DNA of 64,000 nucleotides, taken from Pyrrhoderma lamaoense. Lineage: Eukaryota > Basidiomycota > Agaricomycetes > Hymenochaetales > Hymenochaetaceae. A program made the translations under genes and the position numbers. Location of the stretch: positions 434,001 through 498,000 of the forward strand of contig NBAZ01000017.1 in NCBI GenBank assembly GCA_002794735.1. The letters are read 5' to 3'. Each line of letters begins with the position of its first letter. The first letter of the stretch is position 1. Shown here piece by piece: positions 24,295 to 36,333 of the stretch. The notes under the pieces are model-generated. The model was given only the letters and a program-made list of their open reading frames with translations. It was not told the origin of the DNA and ran no database searches.

Positions 24295-25717
24295 AATTTG
24301 AAGGTGAGCGACTGAGGAACGGATGATAGAGCGAGGCCACGTTTTTGGGAGCGACAGTGTAGCTGAAGCAGGCGATACCAGATCAAACAGTAGAAGCGAA
24401 GATGCTGAGCTGATATGGCCCTAAGTCGTTTTGATCTCTCAGCTCAGATTCAAAGAACATGTTTCTCATGTACGTGCTATATTAAGTTCCAGATCATTAC
24501 AAAGAGTTTCGTATCGCTAGACTATACCTATTTATCTCAGTTCTTCTCACACGGATAGGAAGGATAGAAGCGTATCTACGAATTAGTCGGTCGAACTCGT
24601 TACTAATCTACTTCTTCTTGATCTTAGTAAAAGAGTGTTTCAAAGCTGTTGTAAAGGACTGAGAAGATGAGTATGATCGCAAGTCAGCATCCGCTGACAT
24701 TGGTTCTAATATATGTAAATGAATACCTGGGGTGAACAGAGATGCACGAAGGGTCTTGGCGTTCGTGAAAGTAAACCTCATATTAATTAAGTAAATTGAT
24801 CGACACAGTTAAGGGTCTCCCTAAATAGACAATTTTTTTTCGACTGAGTAGTAATCTGCGAGCATATGCTTGTTGGGGGTCTGAAGTATCATTTTGATGC
24901 TCCTTCAAATTATTTTATTCTCAACTTGACTATCAGCTTAGAGAACTACCTAACGATAATGGAGAATACCTCCGCAGTGGAAGCAGCTACTTCCTGGGCG
25001 ATACACATTTGCCCCGTGCTCCACGGACTACTACTCGAAAGTATAGTAGAATCCGAAGCGTTCGGACATCTGATGAAAAAACCCAGTACAAATACTGAGA
25101 TCATAAAGAGCATTTAATCTATGTGTGAGCCTTGGCCTACTCCTGTTGTATCCAATTATGAAGCAAGATTGATTGTCTATCCTGCGGCGAAAAGTAATTA
25201 CAAGCTTGCTTATCTTCAGCTTGGAATGCTCATCTACCTTTCGAACTAAGGAAACTCTTAGATGCATAGAATCAAGTAACAGCAGTAAGCTTTCAGTATA
25301 AGTCAGACATTCCATACGTTGGAGCTGTTCTCCTTGCTTTAATAATATATCGAGCCATAATTACATTGCATAAATAACAAGATTCTCATATTGATACCAG
25401 TCTAAATGGAGAACATGAATGTTAACATTCCATTTTATCTCTTAATACTTCGCACTACACTGAGTCTTCATGTTTTATTTCGACCTCAGCATTATATATC
25501 GCGGCACTGTGTTTTGAACACCCCGTAGTATTGCTGCTATGCGAGAAGAGTCAGATAATATACAGATGCTAATATTGTAGGATAATCGTACCCAATGACA
25601 TGATAATGTGAACTGACAATCAATCTCATCCACTACATCACTATAAAGTCATCGTCATCTAGATAAAGAGAGAGTTGTATGCTCAGATACTTAAGTCCCA
25701 ATAATTCAAGAATAAGA
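24295..25717. other. Spacer between array copies B and C, no gene recognised
   Basis: About 1.4 kb lie upstream of copy B and downstream of copy C. An 83-residue frame at 24866-25117 has no recognisable domain, and no family exon could be found in it. It probably includes the promoter of B and the 3' end of C. Confidence 0.35.
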
Positions 25718-27355
25718 TCACTCACCCAAGCTCGTAGCAGCAGCAGGAGCTGCGAACTGGGGCTCACTGACAGTGCCTGTAGTTTCAGGGTTGGCGTCAT
25801 GGCTAGTCCCTTCATGGACATGCGAGCCTCCGGCTTCTTTCAGATTCATAAACATTCGACTCCCCATAAGGCATAAGAAGCCAGTGCTCCCAAGCGAATC
25901 AGATATGTACGAGATTGTAGACGTGTCAGCAGGAACAACTATGGCGTTATAGATATTTATAGCACTACAAAACAAGAGCCTTTTCGCGGAAGGCATTTTA
26001 GTAAGCATACAGTTAAAGGATTTCTCCCTCACATAAGATAGTAAAATAGTTGGTCCTTAATCAGTACATTCACAAGATTAACTCCTTTACTATCAGATGA
26101 TTTCCAGTGATCAATAGCTTTATATAAAGCCAAGATTATAAGAGTACATCCAACAGCTGCATTGATGATCCTATAGTATGGGGTCAGATAGGAACTGATG
26201 GATGTAACTTGAGATTGTCCCATACCAGTCTACTAATTGAAAGGTGATTGCTCGTGCTTCCTGACCTTCAAAACTACCACATATCGTTATACCTTCAGAA
26301 ACAATGAACGCTTGAACTGAGAAAAAAACTTCATTAGGCTCTACTGGCTGGTATAGAATCGAGTTAGTGTAACTACCTCCAAGTAAGAGGTTCCGCACAA
26401 TAAGAATCGCAAGCTTCGCGAAGAACTCGCCTACAACAATCAGGTACAGGATAATAGATAGTACCTTATCTAGAGAAATTGTCAAAAACTCATAAATCAG
26501 CTTATCTACTAGAAGCTCACTGTTATGCCAAAGTGCAAGAACACGAAGTACAAGAATGTCTTTGTAACAGCCTTTTAGGGGATTATACATCTGTTAGTCT
26601 TGATAAACTCACAGTCTATAATGACACCAATAACGATATCTTTTTTGTAGTTAGCATTAGGAAGCATGTAACACTGGAGACCATACCTCCAACCGTTCCT
26701 AGCCAGCGTCCACAGCTACCTATAGAAAGGCATAGAGCGTTATGAGGGAAATGAACACCAAAGACCCAGAATTTCTTACATCTAAAGTACAGTATTAGTT
26801 AATTTCTAAAGAAGTAGGTGTATTACATACAACTCCGTTGTTGCACTATGAGATAGGTCTACAGTGGTTATACAAGGTATATGTACCGATACTCCAAATT
26901 ATTGGCAAACACACTTACCAAGAAATCTTGAAAGTATACCAAGAGTACCAACATATCGATTCTAGTATCAATGCAGATAAATGCCAGCGTCTTAGGAGGT
27001 ATGTTTGTACTCACGGTAAAGTAGAGGATATGCGTTACATTATACCACCGTCGATTCTGTGATTATATTGGGGGTAAGGAAAGGAGGATTGTAATGTAAA
27101 GCTCCCTTACCCAGAAGTATTTTACCTAAGCAATATGGTCACGATGCTTATGATAAGTCAAAGCCAAACTCAGGACTTACTTCTCTGTCCATAGTAATAC
27201 CTAAGCATCACCTCCGTCAATAAAGTAACCTGCTTCAAATATAAGGACGCACAAATATCATAGACAACAACCGTGAAAACAACGACCAGAATGCATTGTT
27301 GGACAAAAAACCCATGGAATATCTCTTGAACCTCAAATGGGTTGACAGTGGCCAT
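25718..27355 (-). CDS. DUF6533-like multi-pass membrane protein, array copy C
   Basis: Copy C starts MATVNPFEVQEIFHGFFVQQ at 27355. Its first exon continues CILVVVFTVVVYDI, and the next exon reads CITMDRE, the DUF6533 acidic motif with Arg in place of Lys. A helix-rich middle follows (KVLSIILYLIVVGEFFAKLA), then KAIDHWKSSDSKGV, IKDQLFYY, the core GSTGFLCLMGSRMFMNLKEA and the tail SEPQFAAP. The HWR of most copies is HWK here. The stop used is at 25718-25720, but a GTGAGT there could also be a splice donor, so the last few residues are uncertain. Function is unknown and a membrane location is inferred. Confidence 0.7.
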
Positions 27356-28311
27356 TATCTACGATTATTAGATCTGAAGTTGAATGTAAAAAGAACTAAA
27401 GGGGTGATATCTATACTGCCTACTTATAGTCACATTATTCCACGGACAATTAGAGTTTACAATAACATGGCGGATATGATTTTATAGCGTCATCAAAAGA
27501 TGCACATTCCCCGCCAACATAACCTAAAAATATGTTGTAAGAAATCATGATTCTGATGGCGAAGCTCGTATGTATAGATATCACAATCAAAGAAGAACTG
27601 CAAGAATAGCAGAAGATCACTAAAAGAGCTCAAAATTACGCTGAAAAATACCTACATTGCATAGTGAAACCCCCTTATAATCACTAACACACCGTATTTT
27701 TTCTAATTTTAGTCCAAACGCAAGATTGAATTGTACTCCTCATGATTACTTTGGCTTTCGGAATCAAGGCTAATTGCCGAATCCAAATGCCGAAGTAGCA
27801 AACTTTGTTATCCACTACTTGCTACTAATAACCGACATCTTTGCACAGGAAAAGCGTTTGGACACCCTGATATAGAAGGAGGTTCTCAACCCTTCAATGT
27901 ATTCATTTTTGCACATTCGCGGCTTTTTTCACCTCTCAAGTATATTTGTTCTTTTCTGTATGATATTCTGCTAGCTTTTATCTTGTATTTGAAGTGTTAA
28001 CTGGACGACACTTGAAAATTCTTTTGCATAGATTGTATATATACTTGATCGATGATCGAAGTGCCCGGACACTTTTTGTACCCAGCTATGCATATAACCA
28101 TAGCTATACCACTGATGATCCCAGATACAGGATCACCTGCTATATCAGCCGATTCCTAAGCAAGGAGTCAGAGGCGCCAACATGAAACGATACAGTGTCC
28201 AAAAGGACTCACAAAGTGGAGATCCAAAGTATCTACTTTCTCCGAAAGCTATTTCACTGATGGTTGAGCTAGAAACGCCAAGATCTATACAGCCCGATAG
28301 ATTATCCAGGT
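27356..28311. other. Spacer between array copies C and D, no gene recognised
   Basis: Just under 1 kb of AT-rich sequence without a supported gene. It lies upstream of copy C, so a promoter is expected near 27360-27600. Confidence 0.35.
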
Positions 28312-29961
28312 TTAGAGCCAAAAATAAATGAAATAGGGAAAAAAGGAATTACCAGCCGGCCGACCCGCGGGCGTGGCGAATTGAGGAGCACTGATAGTAT
28401 GCGTAGTATTGACGAGGTTCGGAAGACTCAACATTTCGTTGACCTGTGGCTCCCCTGCTTCTTTTAGGTTGAGGAACATTCGACTTCCGAGAAGACACAG
28501 AAAACTAGTGCTTCCGAGGACATTGAAGATATAGAATTTTACGGATGATAGGCTAGGCCTCATTTGAGCCACTGCCATGTTCATTGCACTGCAGAACAAT
28601 ACCCTTGATAATGATCGCTGTTACTGGTACGTAAAGCAATACCATCCAAAGATTACTCACAGAACATACCAGATGATCTGGTCTTTAATCATGATATTCA
28701 CGATACTAAATCCTCTCAGCCCGGTCAATCTCCAGTGCTCAACAGCTTTGATTAAAGCCAACACCAAAAGGACCAATCCGATGATTGCGTTAATAATCCT
28801 TTGAGAGAAAGTTCGGTTGGGAGTTCTGGTAGCAAGAATGATCCTCACCAGTCAAGGAATATGTATTTAGCTGCGCGCGCGATCTGATTACTATATGATC
28901 CGCAGAAGGACATGCCTTCGGCAAGTGCGAACGCGTGGACTAAACAGAAAAAAATAAGAAATAGCCTATTAGTTATGAAAAGACACACCATCATAAGACA
29001 AATTTTGTAAGACTATAAGAGCAAATTTGGCACACAACTCGCCGACAATAAGCATATTGAGGATGATTGTCATTAATCTGCCTACGAGAATCAGAAAGGT
29101 GAGATTTTGACTTGATACGAAAAACGTACTATTATTCCAAAGAGCAAGAACCCGAATTATGAGGATGTCTACGTAGATATTAGTTATGTCACACTGAATC
29201 TCGGAAAATACATACAGTCAATTATTACGCCTATGGCAGTATCTTTATGCTTATGTTAGAGAAATATAGTAGTAGTTAAGTTGATGTGCACCTCCTATTG
29301 TCCCTCCCCACTGTCCGAAGAGGCCTGTAGCAGTAGGGGTGAAATTTTATTGATAAGGAAGAGAAAAATTGATTACATCTATAAGATTAGTGTTAGAGGT
29401 TTAACTTTACAATTAAATATAAGAAAATTGCATACAAGCTGTTCGTTGCCTCTAAGGACAACCTAAAGTGATAGAGAAATGGGCAGAGTTGAGAAAGTTT
29501 GAATCCTCTGGACCGCAAAGTACTCACGAAAGATTTTTGAGGTGATACCAAATATACCAACATAGCGATTCTAATGAAGTTAAATTAAGTCGACATTTTT
29601 AAAATGAAGGAGTACTTTTCCCACAATAAAGTAAAGAACATGAGTCAAGCTATACCATCGTTGTGTCTGAAAAATATTTTGTATGAGTGCATATCTGCAT
29701 ACACTAGGAGACGACTTACCCAGAAATATTTGATCTAGAAGTTGTTATCAGGCTTCACGGTATAAGATACACGTTTACATCTAGTTTTCCTCACCTCTTT
29801 GTCCATAGTAATCACTGGGCGTCTTTGAGTAAGGGCATAAAAAAATATTTGTTACGCACAGGTATCATATGCGAGGACCGAAGTTATTGCACTTGTATGC
29901 ATTTTTCGAGGAATACTTCATGCACAAATTCTTGTACTTCTAACGGACCATAAAATGACAT
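28312..29961 (-). pseudogene. DUF6533-like membrane protein, array copy D, frame broken in exon 1
   Basis: Copy D starts MSFYGPLEVQEFVHEVFLEK at 29961 and continues CIQV. The frame then hits a stop, while the expected AITSVLAYDT continues in the neighbouring frame. One base is missing at about 29890. The later exons look normal: LITMDKE, then KAVEHWRLTGLRGF, IKDQIIWY, the core GSTSFLCLLGSRMFLNLKEA and the tail SAPQFATP. The rest of the gene therefore looks recently functional, and the break may be a consensus error. The C-terminal end near 28312 may involve one more splice, because a GT follows the PAG residues. Confidence 0.65.
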
Positions 29962-31801
29962 TTTTGCGTACGGACCAAGCTCAAAGAAAAAGAAGTTATA
30001 GGTAGAATCATCGAATGCGAGAAGGTGATCAATTTATATAGACAATTGATGTCAAAAACGAAGTGAATGGAAGTAGAAACGCATCGTAGACGCGCGTGAA
30101 AAAGTTGAAACCGGATCATTCACTTCTCATACACACTATCCCTCGTTTTGCTCTATTCTATGTGTCTGCTTAGGGGATTTGATATATCATCATACTCAGA
30201 TAGGCTTCTATTCTTCTGATGATCAAGGAACAGAGTAATCGCCCGTATTGATGAGGAGAGATTATGGTAAAGAATAACGCGCCGACACAGCAAAAAGCTC
30301 GGAGTCTAGCAGAGTTCTGGAACCCGCCTCATTACCAGAGACCTAAAATGTAAAGTATTAGGAGTCCACTCAATATTTCAATTTGTGACACATGTTGTCG
30401 TAAAATCGGTGGAGAAATCTCGTTCTCGAGCAACTTTCCGTCCTATTTAGCTTGAGACACGTAGTTAACACAGTTCCACTAGCCTCAGCAGTATATAATT
30501 TCTATGTTGTCGAATGAAACAATTTTGGCTCTCCGTAGCAGAATATTTCAGGAGGACTCACATAGATACATAGCGACAATCTGAGTTACGAAACGGCCAG
30601 ACACGGGGGGACGTATCTCCTTAAGTCAAATTATCCGCCCCTTAATATGATGAATAAGGTAGGGTTGCCCTTAGTCTTGTGTAAGTATAGTCTAGAATAG
30701 GCCTCAACGGGCTTCAAAAAATTTCCAGAGAATGCGTACATGAGATGTATAGCTTCATATAAACTGGAATGTGCAAAACTCAAATTAATAACCGTACTAT
30801 CTTAGCCATTGGCCTTCTCTTTGCATCGTCTTACGTTAAACTTTCAAGGGTCATACATAAGCTTGTGTACCTATCGCGTGCTTACTTCACTTGTTTTATC
30901 GGCATTCTTGAGATGTATGGCACATAAGGGAAGAAAATATATGCTTGTACTATAGAATTATAGCAATGGTCCAGTATAATCTCACTGCCACTGTTACCCG
31001 TAGTACCTGCGTGTATTTATAAGGAATTGACATCGACTCAAGCGGCCCCGGGTCATCTATTGTAGGATTAGCTGAAAACCTCTGCGGTACCTGTGATAGA
31101 TCACCAGGACAAAAGATACAACTTAACTAATGAACAAGACACTATATCAGCTTGTTGCTTCCATAATATCATAGTATCAAAATAAATGTTACAACTGAAA
31201 CCACTTGGGACCACCTATTCTAAATTGAGATGCTCTTTCATTCTACTCGGGATATAATAGGTACGTATATAGTGACTTGCTTGTCTCTCTTGTAATCATA
31301 GAAATACACCGTGATGAGCTCTTTCCTCGCTCGTCAGAAGATTATTTTAAGACTATATTAGTATATTAAAAATATTGAACTGTGATAACGAGGATATCCA
31401 AAATCGCACCGGCATCTCTTGCAGCAAGATCTAATCATTTCATATAGACGAAATTCCTTCTTATTTATTCATCTCTACATTCCGAATCTAAGTAAGGATT
31501 CAATATTGAAATACAAATATGAAACTCTGAGCCATATCAGAGCTTACTAGTAATCGATGCAACAAATCTGCATCAAGGTAGACTATAGTAGATAAGTGAT
31601 ACTGTATCAAAATCAGTAGCACACAGCTTTTCTCTCACAGAGAACACATGTCAGCGCTAACTTTCATCCAAACATGATCTCATCATTAACATCTCAGTCT
31701 ATGACTATGATAAGAGTGTATATAAGCTATCCACTTACAACACATCTTCACTCACTTCAACTTATCTTTCCTTATTTTATGAACCTCATTCCTCCCAAAG
31801 G
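29962..31801. other. Spacer between divergent copies D and E, no gene recognised
   Basis: This 1.8-kb stretch separates copy D (minus) from copy E (plus), so both promoters lie within it. No frame in it shows a domain or a family exon. Confidence 0.35.
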
Positions 31802-33419
31802 ATGCCCGATGCTACAAGTGTATATGCACTATCGAGTCTTCTGGAGGAGACTACCATTGAGCAATTCATACAAGTATCTATCTGCTCACTTCTTGTATAT
31901 GACACAAGTATGTTTCCTCTTCATCTTCATCGACTATGTCGCGACCATTCTGATAAATGTTAGTGCTTACTATAGATAAAGAGGTGAGTTGATCTATACT
32001 CGGAGGCGACGTAACAAGCTTTGACTCTATTTTCTATAGATCAAATATTTCTGGGTGAGTCCCTTTTTTACGATCCTGACCTCTTTCTGATAGTACTATA
32101 GACAAAGAAATGGTATAAACTGTCACACATACTTTTTTTCATCGCAAGTATCCCATACCATAAAAAGATTTGAAGTCTGATATTGATCCTTAGAATCGTT
32201 ATGTTGGTATACTTGGGGCTTTTTCTGTAATACTCCGTGGGTTTCAAAACGACACTTAAACGTTTAAAACCATATTACCTAATGCTCTACAGTCAGTTCT
32301 TCAGAGGCAACATCTAAATTGTAAGTTCACCCACCAAATAATTGAAAGCGGATGATAATCAAATTTCCAGATGTGAATACACTTATGTATCATCACTTCT
32401 CCGACGAGCTTATGTACTTATTTTCAAGGCTCCTTTACACGATGGGTTGAACTGATGTCAGGTATGTCATTATTCTATATGCCCTTGATAGTAACACATA
32501 GTTATAATAATTAGATGATCTCGTCAGCTTTATAATCGATTGTACGGATTTCTCATGATTCAGCTTAGACTAAGCTGATAGTCGATGTAGACGTACTTGT
32601 GCTTCGAGTGCTCGCGCTTTGGGATAAAAGTAAGTAGATTGTGCACTATTTGTATCCCGTCCTGACCCTTGTAGATAAATTACTATCGACTATTCTTTAT
32701 CCAATTATATTCTGCGAAGCGGCAGTGTATATTGTACTCGGTAGTATGATGGATATAGCGGATCATGGTGTGTTACTGTATGCTCTTCGTGACAATGAAG
32801 CTAAGCCATTGAAGTTCAAGCAACTGTTCTCATGAGAGGAATAGTAATATGTGGTGAAACATATGGTCATGCGGAGCGTGATGTTTATTTTCAACTCATT
32901 TGCTGGTAAGATTCAGCCAGTTACGTTATTCCTGTGTATATATGATCTTATAAATCAGGGTTATGACGGCGACTGTTGGTTCCATTCTCTTGTCTCTGGC
33001 ATTTTTCAAGACATTGGAACATTGGAGAGTATTGGGTATCAAAGGTTCTGATCTTATAAATATGATGATCAAAGACCAAATCTTGTACTATTTCTTGTAT
33101 GTACTTTCGCTTCCCCTGAACATACGTGCTGAAGCCAAGCGACGACTGGTGAAGGGTTATATTCTGTAGCGCAATAAATATTGCATATACACAGATCAAC
33201 TTTCTTGGTTCATTTTCTAGAGAGAAAAAGGCTATCCTTACTCTTCTGGGAAGCCCTAGTTTCCTATGTCTCTTTGGAAGCCGCATGTTCTTAAACCTGA
33301 AAGAGGCCGGTGATAAAGAAGTAAACGATAGGATGGGCATCTCTAATATCAATATCCAAACTAATACTATCTGCGATCCTCAATTCGCTGATCCCGCTAG
33401 TTCTTCTTCGAGCGTATGA
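31802..33419 (+). CDS. DUF6533-like multi-pass membrane protein, array copy E
   Basis: Copy E is the second plus-strand member. It begins MPDATSVYALSSLLEETTIE and continues QFIQVSICSLLVYDT, MLTIDKE, IKYFW and TKKWYKLSHILFF. The next exon reads NRYVGILGAFSVI, joined best through a GC-AG intron (donor GCAAGT near 32147). The following blocks are KLLSTILYPIIFCEA, then a W-terminated exon, VMTATVGSILLSLAFFKTLE, HWRVLGIKGS, IKDQILYY, the core GSPSFLCLFGSRMFLNLKEA and the tail CDPQFADP with a Ser run to the stop. The frame is open in every exon checked. By eye it is closest to copies J and K despite the opposite strand, so an inversion or a transfer between array parts is likely. Confidence 0.75.
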
Positions 33420-33753
33420 AGGTAAAATGATTAATCTTCTTAAGTTGATGCTTTAAAAGCTGACTTTATCTACGCATTCAAGGAAGCACACCACATGTAA
33501 CTCTACCAGATAGAATTTCAATGCTGGTTTTAGCTACGACGAGCATATATCACTATTGCAATCGCTAATAGGAGTAGAGGAGATTTAGGGTTGTGATTAG
33601 TCTTTCCAAGAAAACAAATATTTATCATGCATCCCGAGTTTAATGTATTTTCATACTAAAAATACTAGTAGCGCGATTTTTAAATCTCTGGTGGTTTTTT
33701 AAAACCTCAATCTATATGTAAAATATCTTAACTTTATTTATTTCAATGAGTGG
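33420..33753. other. Short spacer between copy E and the first LTR copy
   Basis: This AT-rich stretch contains no gene. It should carry the 3' untranslated region of copy E. Confidence 0.35.
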
Positions 33754-34505
33754 TGAAAACTAAGCTTTTGGTCAGATTTTGACCTTGGTGTTGTATTTAG
33801 TGGCGAGGACGTGGGGTTTAGAGTCTGCCTACACCAGACACGATGCTCAAGCTAAGATGTGGGGGCTAAAGAGCGAGATACTCAACTTCGGCCGTCCGGT
33901 CGAGATCTCGGTCGGACCATAGAGACTGATAGAGACCTTGAGGCGAGCTGAGACTTCACAGATCAGTAAAAGTAGTAGAAACGTATAGAACAGAGCCCCG
34001 ACCGAGGCTGTAGTTTGAGGTAAAAGTGTATGTGTTCCAGTCTGCCCGGACGACTTGCAGTACGGTCAGAGCGTTACAAGCGCGCCCGGGCTGCCTAATA
34101 AAGCAGCAGAGAAGTAGATAAGGAGTACAGGCGACTACTAGAGAGCTACTCGGGGGGGGGGGGGGGTGGAAGTATAGCGACCGAGAGGAGTAGCTGGGAA
34201 TTGATTGGGGATTAATTGCTTGACTACGGCTCAAGTCTGGAGGCTTATATAGCAAAACGCGAGATAAAGGGTAGATAATAAGGAAAGCATGGCGTCCAGG
34301 AGGCTATATGCCACTGGACGAAGTGTTTGGGCTATCAGAAACGAGGGGTCATATAAACGAACCCTACCCTCGAGTTTGAGTAGAAAGTGAAGCTAAATAG
34401 TAAGAGAAATGAACGAGTCGCGCGGCCGAGTAGTAGCAATGGACTTCTCGGGCGAGTTGCATTATATATGCACTACGACCAGCCAAACACTTAGCTAGTC
34501 CTACA
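33754..34505 (+). mobile_element. Solo LTR, copy 1
   Basis: This 752-bp element begins TGAAAACTAAGCTTTTGGTC and ends TTAGCTAGTCCTACA, so it has the TG...CA ends of a long terminal repeat. It is closely similar to the elements at 43931 and 45880. A run of 15 G occurs at 34152-34166. The flanking four bases (gtgg and ctat) do not match, so no target-site duplication is visible; recombination between copies could explain this. No internal retrotransposon genes accompany it. The elements' orientation is defined only by similarity to one another. Confidence 0.75.
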
Positions 34506-34710
34506 CTATACAGCCACAATATCTCATCTGTGTCGTCATTATCTCTTTCTATTTTCGTCCGTCTCACCCATCTTTTTATGCTATTGATGGCGACGAATAC
34601 TTGATATTAAAAAGCTTATTTTATTGCGCCACCATCTCAACGAACATAGTGAAGAGTATACTATGTATCTATAAATTACATCAGCATATTGAGTAAGAGA
34701 CTAGGATTGA

Positions 34711-36333
34711 TTAACGGATACCAAACGAGCCTCTAGGCTCTCTAAACTGGGGAGAGCTGAGGGTAACTGCATTCTTTCCGTGACTCGAAGTTGAATGTAT
34801 ATCCGCAGCTTTTTTCAGGTTCAAGAACATGCGGTTTCCGAGGAGGCATAGCAAGCCTGGATTCCCAAGAAAATTGAATACCGCACCCGTAATGGTATCT
34901 CCACTAGGATGAGTCAGAGACGTAACTATGCTCATGATACTGCAAAATAAAACCCTTTGATAATGAATTAGCACAGGTCTATGAGATTAAAGGCTGAATG
35001 TGAGCCTAAGGTGCGTACATGAAATAATACATGATTTGGTCCTTTACCATTGTGTTCATGAGACTGAAATTTCTTGTGCCTGACAGCTTCCAATGTTCGA
35101 TAGCCTTATAAAGAGCAAGAATACCAAGAATAAACCCGACGACTATTGTTACGGCCCTAAAGTATGCGAGTGCTTGAGAATGAGTACTTATACTCTTATA
35201 ACCGAAAGATAGTCACCATGTCACAACGATTTGTGGATGTCCGGCTTGTACATTTTTGGAACTTGAAGCACATATCGATATACCTCCACCAAGAGCAAGA
35301 GAATGGGCTGTAGTAGATCAGTCCTAGTAAGTCACATGAATTATACAGAACTAAAACGTACATCCTTGCACCGTAAGACCCAAGATGCCGAATGTGAACT
35401 TTAAGATTGCCTCGCAAAAGATTAGTAAACAGAGAAGCCTAGATAACAATTTATCTAAAGCAGTTAGTTGAAAGCATATACTATACACAACTTGATCCAT
35501 TCACTATTATGCCACATCGCGAGAACTCGGATCATTAGAACATCTATATCACAGTCAGCGTGAAACTTTTCAGAAACGGAAATCATATACAATCAGTTAT
35601 AACGTCGACGAGGATACCTAATCAGCATTAAATACGTAAATTGCAAATACTTGTATTTAGTCAATAGTACCTCCTATAACTTGTGTCCAGAGTGAAAAAA
35701 GACCTATCATTATAATATAATAAGAAATTGCATTTGAGTTTACCAAAAAGAAAGTTGTATATACATCTATAAACCGTGATTAGAGATAATTAGATAATTA
35801 AGACGTAAGTTAGTGAGTATACATACAACTCCGTAGTCGCTTTTAACGACTGAACTAAACTAAGATTTAATCACGATCTAGGCATCTCAAGTGTCTTCTT
35901 ACTGAATAATCTCGAGAATACACTAAGTATTCCGACATATCGGTTCTAGGAGCACCGTAGTAGAACAGGTTCATCAATAGCAATCTAACGTATACTTACT
36001 ACAAAAAAAAGGATATGTGTCAAATTACACCATCTCCTTGTCTAGAGTGATATTGAGTACATGATCAAAGTTATAAGAGTAGTTACCGACCCAAAAATAC
36101 TTAATCTAAGAAGATTATTATCAGTATTTTAAATAATCTTTCCGATCATTCTCACTTCTTCATCTATAGTTATCACTAAACTTTCATGAATATCCTCAGA
36201 TCTTGAATATGTTGTGAAGGGCGTACATACCAGTGTCAAAAGCAAGAACTGAGCCGATAGCCACACCGAGGTATTGCTGAATGAGAATCCCTTGTATCAG
36301 ATTCTGTGGCTCAGATGGTTTGACTGCAGACAT
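34711..36333 (-). CDS. DUF6533-like multi-pass membrane protein, array copy F
   Basis: Copy F starts MSAVKPSEPQNLIQGILIQQ at 36333 and continues YLGVAIGSVLAFDT. The family exons follow, with SLALGGGISICASSSK in the middle, KAIEHWKLSGTRNF, VKDQIMYY, the core GNPGLLCLLGNRMFLNLKKA and the tail SSPQFREP. It uses VKDQ like copies G and H, and it shares GNPGLLC and the S-N-R or G-N-R variant with copy G, so F and G are probably sister duplicates. HWK replaces HWR. The C-terminus ends RGSFGIR. No frame break was found in the exons examined. Function is unknown. Confidence 0.7.

Noticed and set aside
24866..25117. An 83-codon plus-strand frame in the spacer between copies B and C
   Set aside because: No domain, no resemblance to family exons, and length expected by chance in AT-rich DNA.
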